64,000 nt of DNA from JAKFEW01 sp036675505 (lineage in GTDB: Bacteria > Cyanobacteriota > Sericytochromatia > S15B-MN24 > JAQBPE01): contig JAKFEW010000021.1 of NCBI GenBank assembly GCA_036675505.1, positions 26,324 to 90,323 of the forward strand, given 5' to 3'. Made by a program: the position numbers and the translations under genes. Below, piece by piece: positions 41,259-50,034 of the stretch; the stretch's first letter is position 1, and each line of letters starts with the position of its first letter. Under the pieces are notes generated by a model. The model did no database searches. It worked only from the letters and a program-made list of their open reading frames with translations, and was not told the origin of the DNA.

Positions 41259-44200
41259 TCAGGGCACGGGATGCTTGCCGGGTCCGAGGGTTTCGGCGGC
41301 GAGCGCGGCGGCGGCCGGGTTGTCGGGATCGATCCGGAGGATGTTGCGCAGGTACATGCCCATGCGCGCCCGATCTCCGGCGTCCCAGGCCGTGCGCGCC
41401 GCCGAAGCAAGCAGCGTGCCGGCCCGCCGGCGCGCGTCCGGACGGCTGTCATGGGCGAGCAGGTCGACCGCCTGCTCGATCGCCCGATACTTCGCGGGGC
41501 GATCGCCGACCACGTGATACACCGCGCCGAGCCGCGCGAGCAGGTCGGCCGCCTGAGGCGGATCGAGCTCGGCGTGCCGCCGGAGCAAGCCGGCCACGGG
41601 CTCGGCCGGCGGCGGCGCCCCGCCCACGAAGCCGGCCGTGTCCATGAACTGCCGGTAAGCCAGGTCCGACGCCAGCGCAACGACCTCGCGATCGCGTGGC
41701 CGCGCCGCCAGCACCGGCGTGACCGCCCGGAACGCCTCTTCCCTCCGGCCCGCCGCCGCGAGGACCTGGGCCTCGCGCCAGGCGCCCGTCAAATCGGCCG
41801 GGAAGGCCCGACGCCAGCGGGCGAGCAGAAGGGGCGCCCGCGAAAAGGCCGTGTCCGCGAAATTCGTCGCCTGGTAGCCGTGGGCCTCGGCCAGCTCGTC
41901 GGCGGCCAGCGGCCGGCCGCGCTTCCGCAGCAGGGCGGCGAGGTGCAGGTCCGCGGGCGCATCGGCCGGCGCCTTGAGCCGCTCGTCGCTCGCGTAAAGG
42001 CCGAGCGCGCGGGAGCCGGCCCAGAAGGTGCGCGGCGCGCGGTACTCGAGCAGCGGGCGGCGCATCTCGTGCAGCGGCCCGGCGCCGGCGAAGCGACGCA
42101 CCGCCTGGTCGGTCGCCACCTCCAACATCAGCAGCGACGTCGGCCGCGTGATGCCGATCCGGCGCAGCTCGGCCGCCACCTCGGGCACCGCCATGCGCCG
42201 CGCGAGCACGTCGCTGCCCGGGTCCGGACGCTCTGTGCCGCCGACCACCATCAGATCGAGCGTGTAGGTCTGCCAGACCGAAACATAAGGGAAGGCCGCC
42301 GCAAATGACCGCAAGATGATCTGGAGCGACGCGTCGTCCATCTGATACAGGTGGAACCATTGCACGGCGAGCCCACCCGGGCGGAGCGCCTTGGCCATCC
42401 GGCGGTAGGCGTCGATCGTGAAAAGGTTGCCGACGCCGGCCATCCACGGGTTCGAAGGCTCGCTGACGATCACGTCGTACCGGCCGTCCGGCGTGGGCGG
42501 CGCGGCGAGGAGCGCCAGCCCGTCCTCCGCGATCACGTGCAGCCGGCGGTCCGCCACCGCGACGCGGTTGGCGCCCGCGAAGAGGCCGGCCGCCTCGACC
42601 ACGGCCGGTGAGATCTCCGCGACGTCGACCCGCTCGACGGGGTGGGCGAGGATCGTGCCCGCCGTCATGCCGCTGCCGAGGCCGATCACGAGCGCGTCCT
42701 TCACGCCTTTCGGGTGGAGCAGCAGCGGCACCTGGCCGAGCAGGATCTGGGTCGGCTGGTCCTGCAGGTTCGAAGCGTCGACCTTGCCGTTGACGACGAG
42801 CTTGAGGTGGTCGCCGCGCGCGTGGACGGTGACCGTGGCCTGCGGATCGTCGCGGTGGAAGATCGGGGGGTCTTCCGCAACGTATTTCCGCCAGCCCGCG
42901 TAGCCGAGCGACCAGCGAGCGGGATCGGTGCGGAACGGCCCGCTCGCGAGCACCGCCATGTCGAAGGCGGGCCAGGCGATGCGCTGGACCAACCAGATCG
43001 CCGCGATGACGCCCGGCACGAGCGCCCGGCGCCAGCCGCGCGGCCCCGGCGCGAGCCACGTCGCAGCCCCCGCGAGCGCGAGCGCCAAGAAGGCGCCAAG
43101 GTCGAGGACGCCTTTGAGGCCGAGCGCCGGCATCAGCACGAACGTCGTGGCGAGCGAGCCCGCCACGTTGCCGAGGGTGTTCGCGGCCCAGACGCGGCCG
43201 ACGGCCGCACCGGCGCCCTCCGAGGGGCCCGCGGCGAGGCGAAACGCCAACGGGAGCGCCATGCCGAGGAAGATCGTGGGCGGCAGCATCGCGAGCGCGC
43301 AGATCGCGAGCTGCGCGACGGTATAGATCGAGAACGACACGTCGGCCGGCGCGAGCGCCGCACGCACCCCCAGGAACCAGTAAGGCAGGCGCTCGACGAG
43401 GAGCGCGGCGAACACCACGGCCACGGCCACGCCGAGTTGGGCGAAGGCGAACCGGCGCAAGGGATCGCGTCCGGGCACGAGGCAGCGGTGGAGCAGCGCC
43501 GCGCCGATCGCGATGCCGCCGACGAAGGTCGCGAGCATGAGCGCGAAGGCATAGGCCGTCGAGCCGAGCACCAGCGCGAGGATGCGGATCCAGACGATCT
43601 CGAGCGCGAGCGCAACGAAGCCGGAGAGCGCGGCGCCTCCGATCGCCAGCCGGCGCCCGCGCACGTCCGCGGGGGAGTTCACCGCCGCCTCGGTGGCCAC
43701 GGGCGCCGCTTCCTCCCGCCACACGGCGGCGAGCGCCGCGCCGCACAAGGCCAGCGCGGCGTTCAAGGCGGCCGTGAGCCACGACGCGCCATCGAGCCCC
43801 CAGGCCGGCACGAGCCAGAACCCGGCCGCCAGGGCGCCGGCCACCGCGCCGGCGCTGTTCAGGGCGTACAGCCAGGCCACCGGGGCGGTGGCCGCCGCGC
43901 CGCCGCCGAGATGGCGGGCCAATGCGGGCAGCGTGCCGCCCATCAAGATCGTCGGCGGCAGCAGCAGGGCGGCGGCGGCGAGCGCGCGGCCGCTGAGCGG
44001 CCAGCCGCCGGCACCCGCTTCGAGCAGGCCGATCGCGAGGGGCAGGGCGGCTCCCGCCGCCGCCACGCCCAGCTCGAGGCCGGCGTAAAGCCGCAAGGCG
44101 GACGCCGCACGGTCGGCGCGCGGCCCCCACCACCAGCTGCCGAGCGCGAGGCCGCCCAGGAACGCCGCGAGCACGATCGCCTGCGCATGCGCGGCGCTGC

Positions 44201-44315
44201 CCAGCGCCAAGGCGAGGTGCTTCGCCCACACCACCTCGTAAACCAGCCCGGTGGCCCCTGAGGCGGCGAAAAGCAGCGCGATTGCGGCCCGTTGCCGGGC
44301 GAAAGGCGACGTCAC
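41259..44315 (-). CDS. Membrane-bound spermidine-synthase-like protein with C-terminal TPR-like region
   Basis: 1018 residues. Residues 1 to about 480 hold some 12 to 14 membrane segments, starting 'AAIALLFAASGATGLVYEVV' with 'LPPTILMGGTLPALARHLGG', typical of fused MFS/spermidine synthase proteins. A methyltransferase-fold domain follows with 'LVIGLGSGMTAG' near residue 540 and 'VIVSEPSNPWMAGVGNLFT' near 612, the aminopropyltransferase-like core. From about 740 the protein is helical and repeat-like. Substrate is unknown, and such fusions often lack the polyamine-site residues. It overlaps the upstream lipoprotein gene by 4 bases and is flanked by the two propeller/lipoprotein pairs. Confidence 0.82.
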   Translation of the reverse strand: MTSPFARQRAAIALLFAASGATGLVYEVVWAKHLALALGSAAHAQAIVLAAFLGGLALGSWWWGPRADRAASALRLYAGLELGVAAAGAALPLAIGLLEAGAGGWPLSGRALAAAALLLPPTILMGGTLPALARHLGGGAAATAPVAWLYALNSAGAVAGALAAGFWLVPAWGLDGASWLTAALNAALALCGAALAAVWREEAAPVATEAAVNSPADVRGRRLAIGGAALSGFVALALEIVWIRILALVLGSTAYAFALMLATFVGGIAIGAALLHRCLVPGRDPLRRFAFAQLGVAVAVVFAALLVERLPYWFLGVRAALAPADVSFSIYTVAQLAICALAMLPPTIFLGMALPLAFRLAAGPSEGAGAAVGRVWAANTLGNVAGSLATTFVLMPALGLKGVLDLGAFLALALAGAATWLAPGPRGWRRALVPGVIAAIWLVQRIAWPAFDMAVLASGPFRTDPARWSLGYAGWRKYVAEDPPIFHRDDPQATVTVHARGDHLKLVVNGKVDASNLQDQPTQILLGQVPLLLHPKGVKDALVIGLGSGMTAGTILAHPVERVDVAEISPAVVEAAGLFAGANRVAVADRRLHVIAEDGLALLAAPPTPDGRYDVIVSEPSNPWMAGVGNLFTIDAYRRMAKALRPGGLAVQWFHLYQMDDASLQIILRSFAAAFPYVSVWQTYTLDLMVVGGTERPDPGSDVLARRMAVPEVAAELRRIGITRPTSLLMLEVATDQAVRRFAGAGPLHEMRRPLLEYRAPRTFWAGSRALGLYASDERLKAPADAPADLHLAALLRKRGRPLAADELAEAHGYQATNFADTAFSRAPLLLARWRRAFPADLTGAWREAQVLAAAGRREEAFRAVTPVLAARPRDREVVALASDLAYRQFMDTAGFVGGAPPPAEPVAGLLRRHAELDPPQAADLLARLGAVYHVVGDRPAKYRAIEQAVDLLAHDSRPDARRRAGTLLASAARTAWDAGDRARMGMYLRNILRIDPDNPAAAALAAETLGPGKHPVP

Positions 44316-45649
44316 AGCGTGACCCGGAACTGCCGCGAGGCGCGGCGCCAGTCCGCACCCTCCGCCGGCAGGCGCAGCGCGCGCGGCCCGGCCGCCATGA
44401 CCTCGCGTGGCGAGAGTCCCGCCGCGTCCCAGGCGGTGATCGTGAGGCCGTACAGGCCGTCGGGCAGGAAAGCCTGAAACGAGAAAGGCATCGCCGGGGC
44501 CGCCGTGAAGCCCTCCCAGAGGAACCCCGCGCCGCCGATCGCCGCCAGCGTGACCTGGTAGCCACGGTTGCCCGGGACGTCACGCCATTCGAGCGCCTCG
44601 TTGAGGGCCAGCACGGGGTCGAGCTCCGCGCCCGGCGGCGCGAGCAAGCTCGCCTCGACGCGGCCGGCGCTCGCGTCGACGACGCGGTGGAACACCGAGG
44701 CCGTGCCGCGGCCGACGTCCTCGGCCTCGACCCGCAGCTCGTAATGGGCCTCAGGCAATTCCGCGACCCGATAGCCGCCTTCGCGGGCAGGCAGCGCCAG
44801 CGACGCCCCGTCCGCCGTCACCAGCTTCAGCTCGGTGCGCGCCGGCACGCCTGGCAGCGCGGCGGCATCGACGGCCACGGCCAGCGTCCGCTCCCCCGCG
44901 ATCACGCCCACGTCGCCGACATCCCCGGCCTCGGGTGAGGCCACGATGCCGGCGCGCGCGCCGAGCCAGTCGGCCTCGCCCAGGCTCACAGCCAGGATCG
45001 TCGCCGCCTCGACCGCGCGGCCGGGCGCGAAGACCACGAGGTTGAAGCGGCCGTCGGCGGCCGTGGTGACCGGGGCGCTGAATGCACCCCGGGCGTCCTC
45101 GAGCACCACCAGCGCGTCCGCCAGCGGCCCGCCGCTCGCGTCGACCACGCGGCCGGTCACCGTGAATGGGGCCTCGGCGGCCGCGGCGGCGCCCTCACGC
45201 AGCCGCGAGCGGCCGCGCAGGTGCAGGACCGTCTCGCCACCGGCCGCGAGGCCGGCCACGGCCGACGCGACATAACCGTCGCGGCTCGCGACCAGGCCGC
45301 CATCCGCCGGCCAGGGGCCCGGGATCGCGAATTCGCCGTCGGGCCCGGTCAGCCCGGCTCGGCCGTCGCTGGTGCTCACGAGCGCGCCCGCGAGCGGAGA
45401 CTCGCCCCCGGCGTCCAGCCCGACGACCCGTCCGCGAACCGCCGGGTCTGCCGCGACGGGGCCGACCGCCGTGGCGAGGGCGGCCGCAGGCTCCAGGAAG
45501 CGGCCCGACGTCTTGGCGGCGGCGCGGCGGAGGCGGGGCCGATCGAACACCATCGTCGCCCCGCGGAACGCGGGCGGCGCCACCGCCTGGCAGCCCGTCA
45601 GCGCCCCGACCAGGAGCGCGGCGACCAGGCGGGCAGGGAAAGGGAACAT
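44312..45649 (-). CDS. Carboxypeptidase-regulatory-like lipoprotein (first copy of a pair)
   Basis: 445 residues. The signal ends in 'GALTGC' (Cys20). Two carboxypeptidase-regulatory-like domains are visible: 'VRGRVVGLDAGGESPLAGAL' with 'GLTGPDGEFAIPGP', and 'VTGRVVDASGGPLADALVVL' with 'TTAADGRFNLVVF'. A fibronectin-like part near the end ('EWRDVPGNRGYQVTLAAIGG') is followed by 'DWRRASRQFRVTL'. The C-terminal half is related to the lipoprotein at 37.0-38.5 kb. Its start directly abuts the stop of the upstream propeller lipoprotein and its end overlaps the spermidine-synthase-like gene. Likely a surface structural protein. Confidence 0.72.
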   Translation of the reverse strand: MFPFPARLVAALLVGALTGCQAVAPPAFRGATMVFDRPRLRRAAAKTSGRFLEPAAALATAVGPVAADPAVRGRVVGLDAGGESPLAGALVSTSDGRAGLTGPDGEFAIPGPWPADGGLVASRDGYVASAVAGLAAGGETVLHLRGRSRLREGAAAAAEAPFTVTGRVVDASGGPLADALVVLEDARGAFSAPVTTAADGRFNLVVFAPGRAVEAATILAVSLGEADWLGARAGIVASPEAGDVGDVGVIAGERTLAVAVDAAALPGVPARTELKLVTADGASLALPAREGGYRVAELPEAHYELRVEAEDVGRGTASVFHRVVDASAGRVEASLLAPPGAELDPVLALNEALEWRDVPGNRGYQVTLAAIGGAGFLWEGFTAAPAMPFSFQAFLPDGLYGLTITAWDAAGLSPREVMAAGPRALRLPAEGADWRRASRQFRVTL

Positions 45650-48079
45650 CTACCGATCGTACTGGTACACGCGGCCGTTCGCCAGCCCGAAGTAGACGTT
45701 CTTGGCGTTGGAGTAGGGGTCCGACGCGAGGTAGGCCGCGGCCTCCTTCTCGGTCGAAACGCCGGTCAGCGCGGCCTGGCCTGCGATCGAGGTGTAGGTC
45801 GGCGATCCCGCGACCAGCGTGCTCGCCGACGCATTGAGCGGCAGCGAGATCTTGCTGAGCGCGTAGTTCCAGGTGGTGGGCGCGGCGCCGTCCGTGGTGG
45901 GCGTGCGGCTGAGCACGTACATCGCGCTGAGGTCGGAGGCCGGCAGGGGCGCCGTGTAGTTGCCGATATACTTGGTGCGGTTGTTGTAGATGCCGCCAGG
46001 CCGCTTGCCGCCCACGCCGGCCGCGTTGTTCGCGGGCACGCCATGCCAGGCCATCTGGAACTTGGTGTACTTCGAGCCCACCACCGTATCCGACCAGGCC
46101 GCCGGGGCCGAGAAGTCGAGCTCGTAGAGCGCGTTGGTGTAATAGACGTAGACCTTCTTGGTCAGCGCGTCGATCACGGGAGGCGTCTCGATCGTCGCGG
46201 TCGGGAAGGTGGAGGTCGACCTGAGAATCGTCAGCAACGGCCGAGTGTCGTTCGAGGCGCCGGCGGACGGGTCCGCGTTGAGCGCGTTGTTGCGGAACTT
46301 CACGGCCTCGACCTGGGTGGCCTTCTTGGCCTTCTTGCCGACGCCGCCGCCCACCGGGCCGTCCGGCCACAGCACGGCGTCGCCACCCGCGTTGTGCTTG
46401 AGGGCGAGCGCATACCGGCCGTCGGCGGACGGGGCGCCGAAAGCGCCCGAAACGTCCCAGACGTACGACTTGTTCGAGCGGAAGTCCACGTTGCCGGCGG
46501 CGCTGACGCCGCCGCTCTGGTAGGTGCCCGCGCTGGCGCTGCCGATGATGGGTCGGTTCGTGTTGGTCAACGCATTGCTCACCCACGGCCCCGAGCCGTC
46601 GGCGTAATTCGCGCTGGTGGTCCGCGGCTCCGGCACGCGGCAGCCCTGATCGAAGGCCGGCGTGAGGGTCAGCGTCGCGCTCGCGATGATCGAGCCGGCC
46701 GCGACCGCCGAGGGGGAGTACCAGCGCAGGTAGCTCACGATCGGTCCGCCGAGCGCGTTTGCCGGCGAGCCGCCGTCGTCGCGCGTATTGGTCTCGGCCG
46801 GCGTGATGTAGTCGTTCTTCCAGATCGCCGCAGGCGACGTGCCCGGCAGGTCGAAGTCGGGCGACTCCGTGTTGATGTTGCCGCCGTCCTCCGCCGCCAG
46901 GTACTCCGTGGTGCCGCCGTTGCTGTAGTTGTAGTCGAGCAGGTTGCCGAACAACAAATTATCGTTGTCGTCGATGCGCAGTGATAGCGATCGGCTGATG
47001 GTGGCGTCGTGCAGGTTCAACCAGGCGCAAGTCGCGCCCGCCGAGACGAAGGCGTAGACAGGGGATCCCGGGCCGACGGTCTTCGGCACGCCGGCCGGGT
47101 CGGTCAGCGTGTAACCATCCTGGATTTCGATCGCCGCCGCCGTGGTCACCGGCTCGCCCAGCGCATAGGTGAAGCTGTCGGCCGGCGTGACCGTGTCGTA
47201 TGCGTAGAAGTTGCCCGCCATGTCGCCGACGTAAATCTTGCCGCCCAGCACGACGGGCGGCGCGGCGATCTTGCGCGTGCCGCCGTAGAGCGGCGTCACG
47301 CCCGTCGCGATGTTGAAGGTGGTCGCGGCGCTCACAGCGCCCACAGTGCCGTCCTGATTGCCGCCCACCGTGTAATAGTGAACGGCGCCCGCGTTGGTGG
47401 CGACGTAAACCCGCTCGACCTGATCGTCGTGGCGACTGGCATAGGGGTCGATCCAGGGCGCGATGCCATAGCCGCCGCCGCCCACCGCGACCACGGCCGC
47501 GGTGGTCATGGTGACCGTGTTCACGATGTAGAGCACGCCGTCGTCGCTGAGGAGGTAGGCGCGCGCGCCCCGTGGGCTCAGCGTCACGAAGGTGCGTGAA
47601 AAGGTCTTGCCGGCCGGCGCGTCCCAACGGACGAAGCTCGCCGGGTTCGTGCGGTCGACCTTGACGAGCTTGCCGTTCTTCGTGAGGAAGAATAGCTTGC
47701 CGTAGAGCGGGTCGGTGGTCGACACGCGGTAGGCCGCCGCAGGGCCGTTGGGTGAGAAATCGGCAGCCGAGCAGCCATAGTCGGTGAGCGGCAAGCCGGC
47801 GGTGGCGCCCACTGACCAACCCGTGGAGGCGGCAGGATAGGCCATCGTGCTGAAATGTGCGGCCCGCTTGGCGCGCAAGCTGGCGCCGCTGACGCGGTAG
47901 AACGACCAGTCGACGGCGCCGGGCGCGCTGAGCGCCTGGGGCGTCAGGTCCAGGCCGAGCGCGGCATGGACGGTCGAAGCGGGCACGTGGCAACCGACGA
48001 CCGACCCCGCCAGGGCGAGCGCAACGCCGAGGGCCGTGCCGCGGATCAAACAGTGTCGCACGCGTCGCTCCGTCGTCAT
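45650..48079 (-). CDS. Beta-propeller lipoprotein with DNRLRE-like insertion (copy 1)
   Basis: 809 residues. The signal ends in 'GSVVGC' (Cys30). Propeller blades include 'LYGKLFFLTKNGKLVKVDRT', 'FVTLSPRGARAYLLSDDGVL' and 'APPVVLGGKIYVGDMAGNFY'. A beta-sandwich insertion from about residue 400 to 620 ends in 'TRPLLTILRS', as DNRLRE/CBM96-type modules do, and carries a Lys-rich loop 'GKKAKKATQ'. The last blade closes with 'NVYFGLANGRVYQYDR'. The same architecture is found in the 900-residue protein at 38.5-41.2 kb. It opens a run of five tightly packed minus-strand genes. GAGGGACGGTGG precedes the ATG. Confidence 0.72.
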   Translation of the reverse strand: MTTERRVRHCLIRGTALGVALALAGSVVGCHVPASTVHAALGLDLTPQALSAPGAVDWSFYRVSGASLRAKRAAHFSTMAYPAASTGWSVGATAGLPLTDYGCSAADFSPNGPAAAYRVSTTDPLYGKLFFLTKNGKLVKVDRTNPASFVRWDAPAGKTFSRTFVTLSPRGARAYLLSDDGVLYIVNTVTMTTAAVVAVGGGGYGIAPWIDPYASRHDDQVERVYVATNAGAVHYYTVGGNQDGTVGAVSAATTFNIATGVTPLYGGTRKIAAPPVVLGGKIYVGDMAGNFYAYDTVTPADSFTYALGEPVTTAAAIEIQDGYTLTDPAGVPKTVGPGSPVYAFVSAGATCAWLNLHDATISRSLSLRIDDNDNLLFGNLLDYNYSNGGTTEYLAAEDGGNINTESPDFDLPGTSPAAIWKNDYITPAETNTRDDGGSPANALGGPIVSYLRWYSPSAVAAGSIIASATLTLTPAFDQGCRVPEPRTTSANYADGSGPWVSNALTNTNRPIIGSASAGTYQSGGVSAAGNVDFRSNKSYVWDVSGAFGAPSADGRYALALKHNAGGDAVLWPDGPVGGGVGKKAKKATQVEAVKFRNNALNADPSAGASNDTRPLLTILRSTSTFPTATIETPPVIDALTKKVYVYYTNALYELDFSAPAAWSDTVVGSKYTKFQMAWHGVPANNAAGVGGKRPGGIYNNRTKYIGNYTAPLPASDLSAMYVLSRTPTTDGAAPTTWNYALSKISLPLNASASTLVAGSPTYTSIAGQAALTGVSTEKEAAAYLASDPYSNAKNVYFGLANGRVYQYDR

Positions 48080-48216
48080 CCACCGTCCCTCACTGAGGCC
48101 GCGGATCCTTCCGCCCTGTTCGGGTTATACCCGAATGCGCTCCATCCCGGGCTCAGCATGGATCGGCCGAAGCAAGCCCGAACTTGAGCCTGCCCAAGGT
48201 GTCGCCCGGCGAGCGC

Positions 48217-49971
48217 TCAATGGCCTTCTTCCTTCAAGCCCTTGCCCAGGCAGCGGATGATCTCCGCGACGCTGGTCGTCCGGTTGCGCGCTTTCCGCTT
48301 GCCGTCGTCGAGCAAGGTCAACATGCCGTTTTTCCTGGCAGCGTCCAGCAGCGCGAGCGACGAGGCCTCCTGGTTGATCAGCTCCTTGATGCCGCGGGTG
48401 ACTTCGAGGATCTCGAACACGCCGAGCTGGCCCTTGTGGCCCGAATTGTTGCAGATTTCGCAGCCCTTGCCGCGCGCCAGGGTGTGCGGCTGGTCGAGCG
48501 GCAGCCCCAGGAACTCTTTTTCCTCGGCGTCCGCCTCGTACTCTTCGTAGCAATTCTTGCAGACTTTGCGCACGAGGCGCTGGGCGACGACGCAAAGCAG
48601 CGTCGCCGACACCATGTAGGGCGGAACGCCCATATCGATCAGGCGGCTCACGGTCTCGACGGTCGAGTTGGTGTGGAGCGTGGACAGCACCAGGTGGCCG
48701 GTCAATGCCGCCTCGATGGCGATCTCGCCGGTCTCCTTGTCGCGGATCTCACCCAGCATGATCGTATCGGGATCGAGGCGCATGATGGTGCGCAGCGCGG
48801 CGGCGAACGTCAGGCCGATCTTCGCGTTCGCCTGAATCTGCGTGATGCCCTCGACGGGGAACTCGACCGGGTCCTCGATCGTGACGATCGAGTCACTGTA
48901 CTTGTCCATCGCGGCGAGCGAGGCGTAGAGCGTGGAGGTCTTGCCCGAGCCCGTCGGGCCGGTGACGAGCATGATGCCGTTCGGCGCGTTGACGTAGCGG
49001 CTGAGCATCTCGAGATCTTCGGGGCCGAAGCCCAGCGCCTCGAGCCCGAGCGAAATCGTCTTCGGGCGCAACAAGCGCATGACGACCTTCTCGCCCCAGT
49101 GACAGGCGATCACGGCCACGCGGAAGTCGATCTTCGAGCCCTGGTGCTTGACCGAGAAGCGGCCGTCCTGTGGGCGGCGTCGCTCGGCGATGTTCATGTC
49201 GCAAAGGATCTTGATGCGGCTGACGACCGCCGCCTCTACCTGCTTGGGCAGCGTCATGATGGTCGTCAACACGCCGTCCATGCGCAGGCGGCACTCGAGC
49301 TTCGTCTCGTACGGCTCGAGGTGCAAGTCCGAGGAGCCGGACTCGATCGCCTTCGACAGGATCTGGTTGACCAGCTCGACGATCGGCGCCTCGCCGTCCT
49401 CGCCGCTCTTCTGGTCGATCGAAGAGGTCTCCTTGACCCGCGTCTCGCCCATGGTGCCGCTGATTTTCATCGCGGCGTCGACGAGGCCCTTCGCGGCGTT
49501 GCGGCCGAAAATCGGCTCGATCGCGCTGAGGACGTCGTCCTTCTTGAAGCCGACGCCGACCACCATCAGGCCGGTCAGGTGCGAGACCTGGTCCAGCAGC
49601 TTGACGTCGTAATCCTTCTGGTACGCGTCGGTGGAGCGCCCATAGGCGATCACGAGCCGCTCGCCCAGCTTCATGAGCGGCAGGATCACCTTCTGCTTGG
49701 CGACCGGCTCCGGGATCAACGGGACGACACCGTCCTCCACCGGAAACTCGGCGAGCGACGGGATGCTGCCCAGGACCTGCTGGAGCTTGATGGCGCCCTG
49801 AAGCTCTTCGGTGGTGATGAAGCGCTGCTCGACCAGGGTCTGCTCGAGCGAGGCTTGGTTGGTCTCCCGGAGCTCGAGCGACACGGCGAGCTGGCGCCGA
49901 GTGATCATGCCCAGGTTGACGAGCCACTCGCCAATCTTGTCGGTAGGAGGAGTTTCGGTTGCTTGGCCCAT
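48217..49971 (-). CDS. pilB: Type IV pilus assembly ATPase PilB (GspE family)
   Basis: 584 residues from the ATG at 49971 (a TTG nine bases upstream is possible). The N-terminal MshEN-type domain is followed by the GspE ATPase: 'GPTGSGKTSTLYASLAAMDK' near residue 336, 'VEDPVE'-like 'IEDPVEFPVEGITQIQAN', Walker B 'DPDTIMLGEIRDKETGEIA', and a His box 'LSTLHTNS'. The zinc motif 'CKNCYEEY' with 'GCEICNNSGHKG' is complete. PilB powers pilus extension at the inner membrane. No pilT follows; retraction genes must be elsewhere if present. It is the last gene of the pilMN-pilOP-pilB run. Confidence 0.94.
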   Translation of the reverse strand: MGQATETPPTDKIGEWLVNLGMITRRQLAVSLELRETNQASLEQTLVEQRFITTEELQGAIKLQQVLGSIPSLAEFPVEDGVVPLIPEPVAKQKVILPLMKLGERLVIAYGRSTDAYQKDYDVKLLDQVSHLTGLMVVGVGFKKDDVLSAIEPIFGRNAAKGLVDAAMKISGTMGETRVKETSSIDQKSGEDGEAPIVELVNQILSKAIESGSSDLHLEPYETKLECRLRMDGVLTTIMTLPKQVEAAVVSRIKILCDMNIAERRRPQDGRFSVKHQGSKIDFRVAVIACHWGEKVVMRLLRPKTISLGLEALGFGPEDLEMLSRYVNAPNGIMLVTGPTGSGKTSTLYASLAAMDKYSDSIVTIEDPVEFPVEGITQIQANAKIGLTFAAALRTIMRLDPDTIMLGEIRDKETGEIAIEAALTGHLVLSTLHTNSTVETVSRLIDMGVPPYMVSATLLCVVAQRLVRKVCKNCYEEYEADAEEKEFLGLPLDQPHTLARGKGCEICNNSGHKGQLGVFEILEVTRGIKELINQEASSLALLDAARKNGMLTLLDDGKRKARNRTTSVAEIIRCLGKGLKEEGH

Positions 49972-50034
49972 GCGCCCCAATTCCGGGAAACCCGCAGCAT
50001 CCGTGTCGCGGGCCAGGGTACGGCGGATCGAGGC

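Noticed and set aside
41449..44583. A 1044-codon minus-strand frame over the spermidine-synthase-like gene
   Set aside because: Same strand but out of frame with the membrane/aminopropyltransferase motifs; Arg/Gly/Ala-biased shadow.
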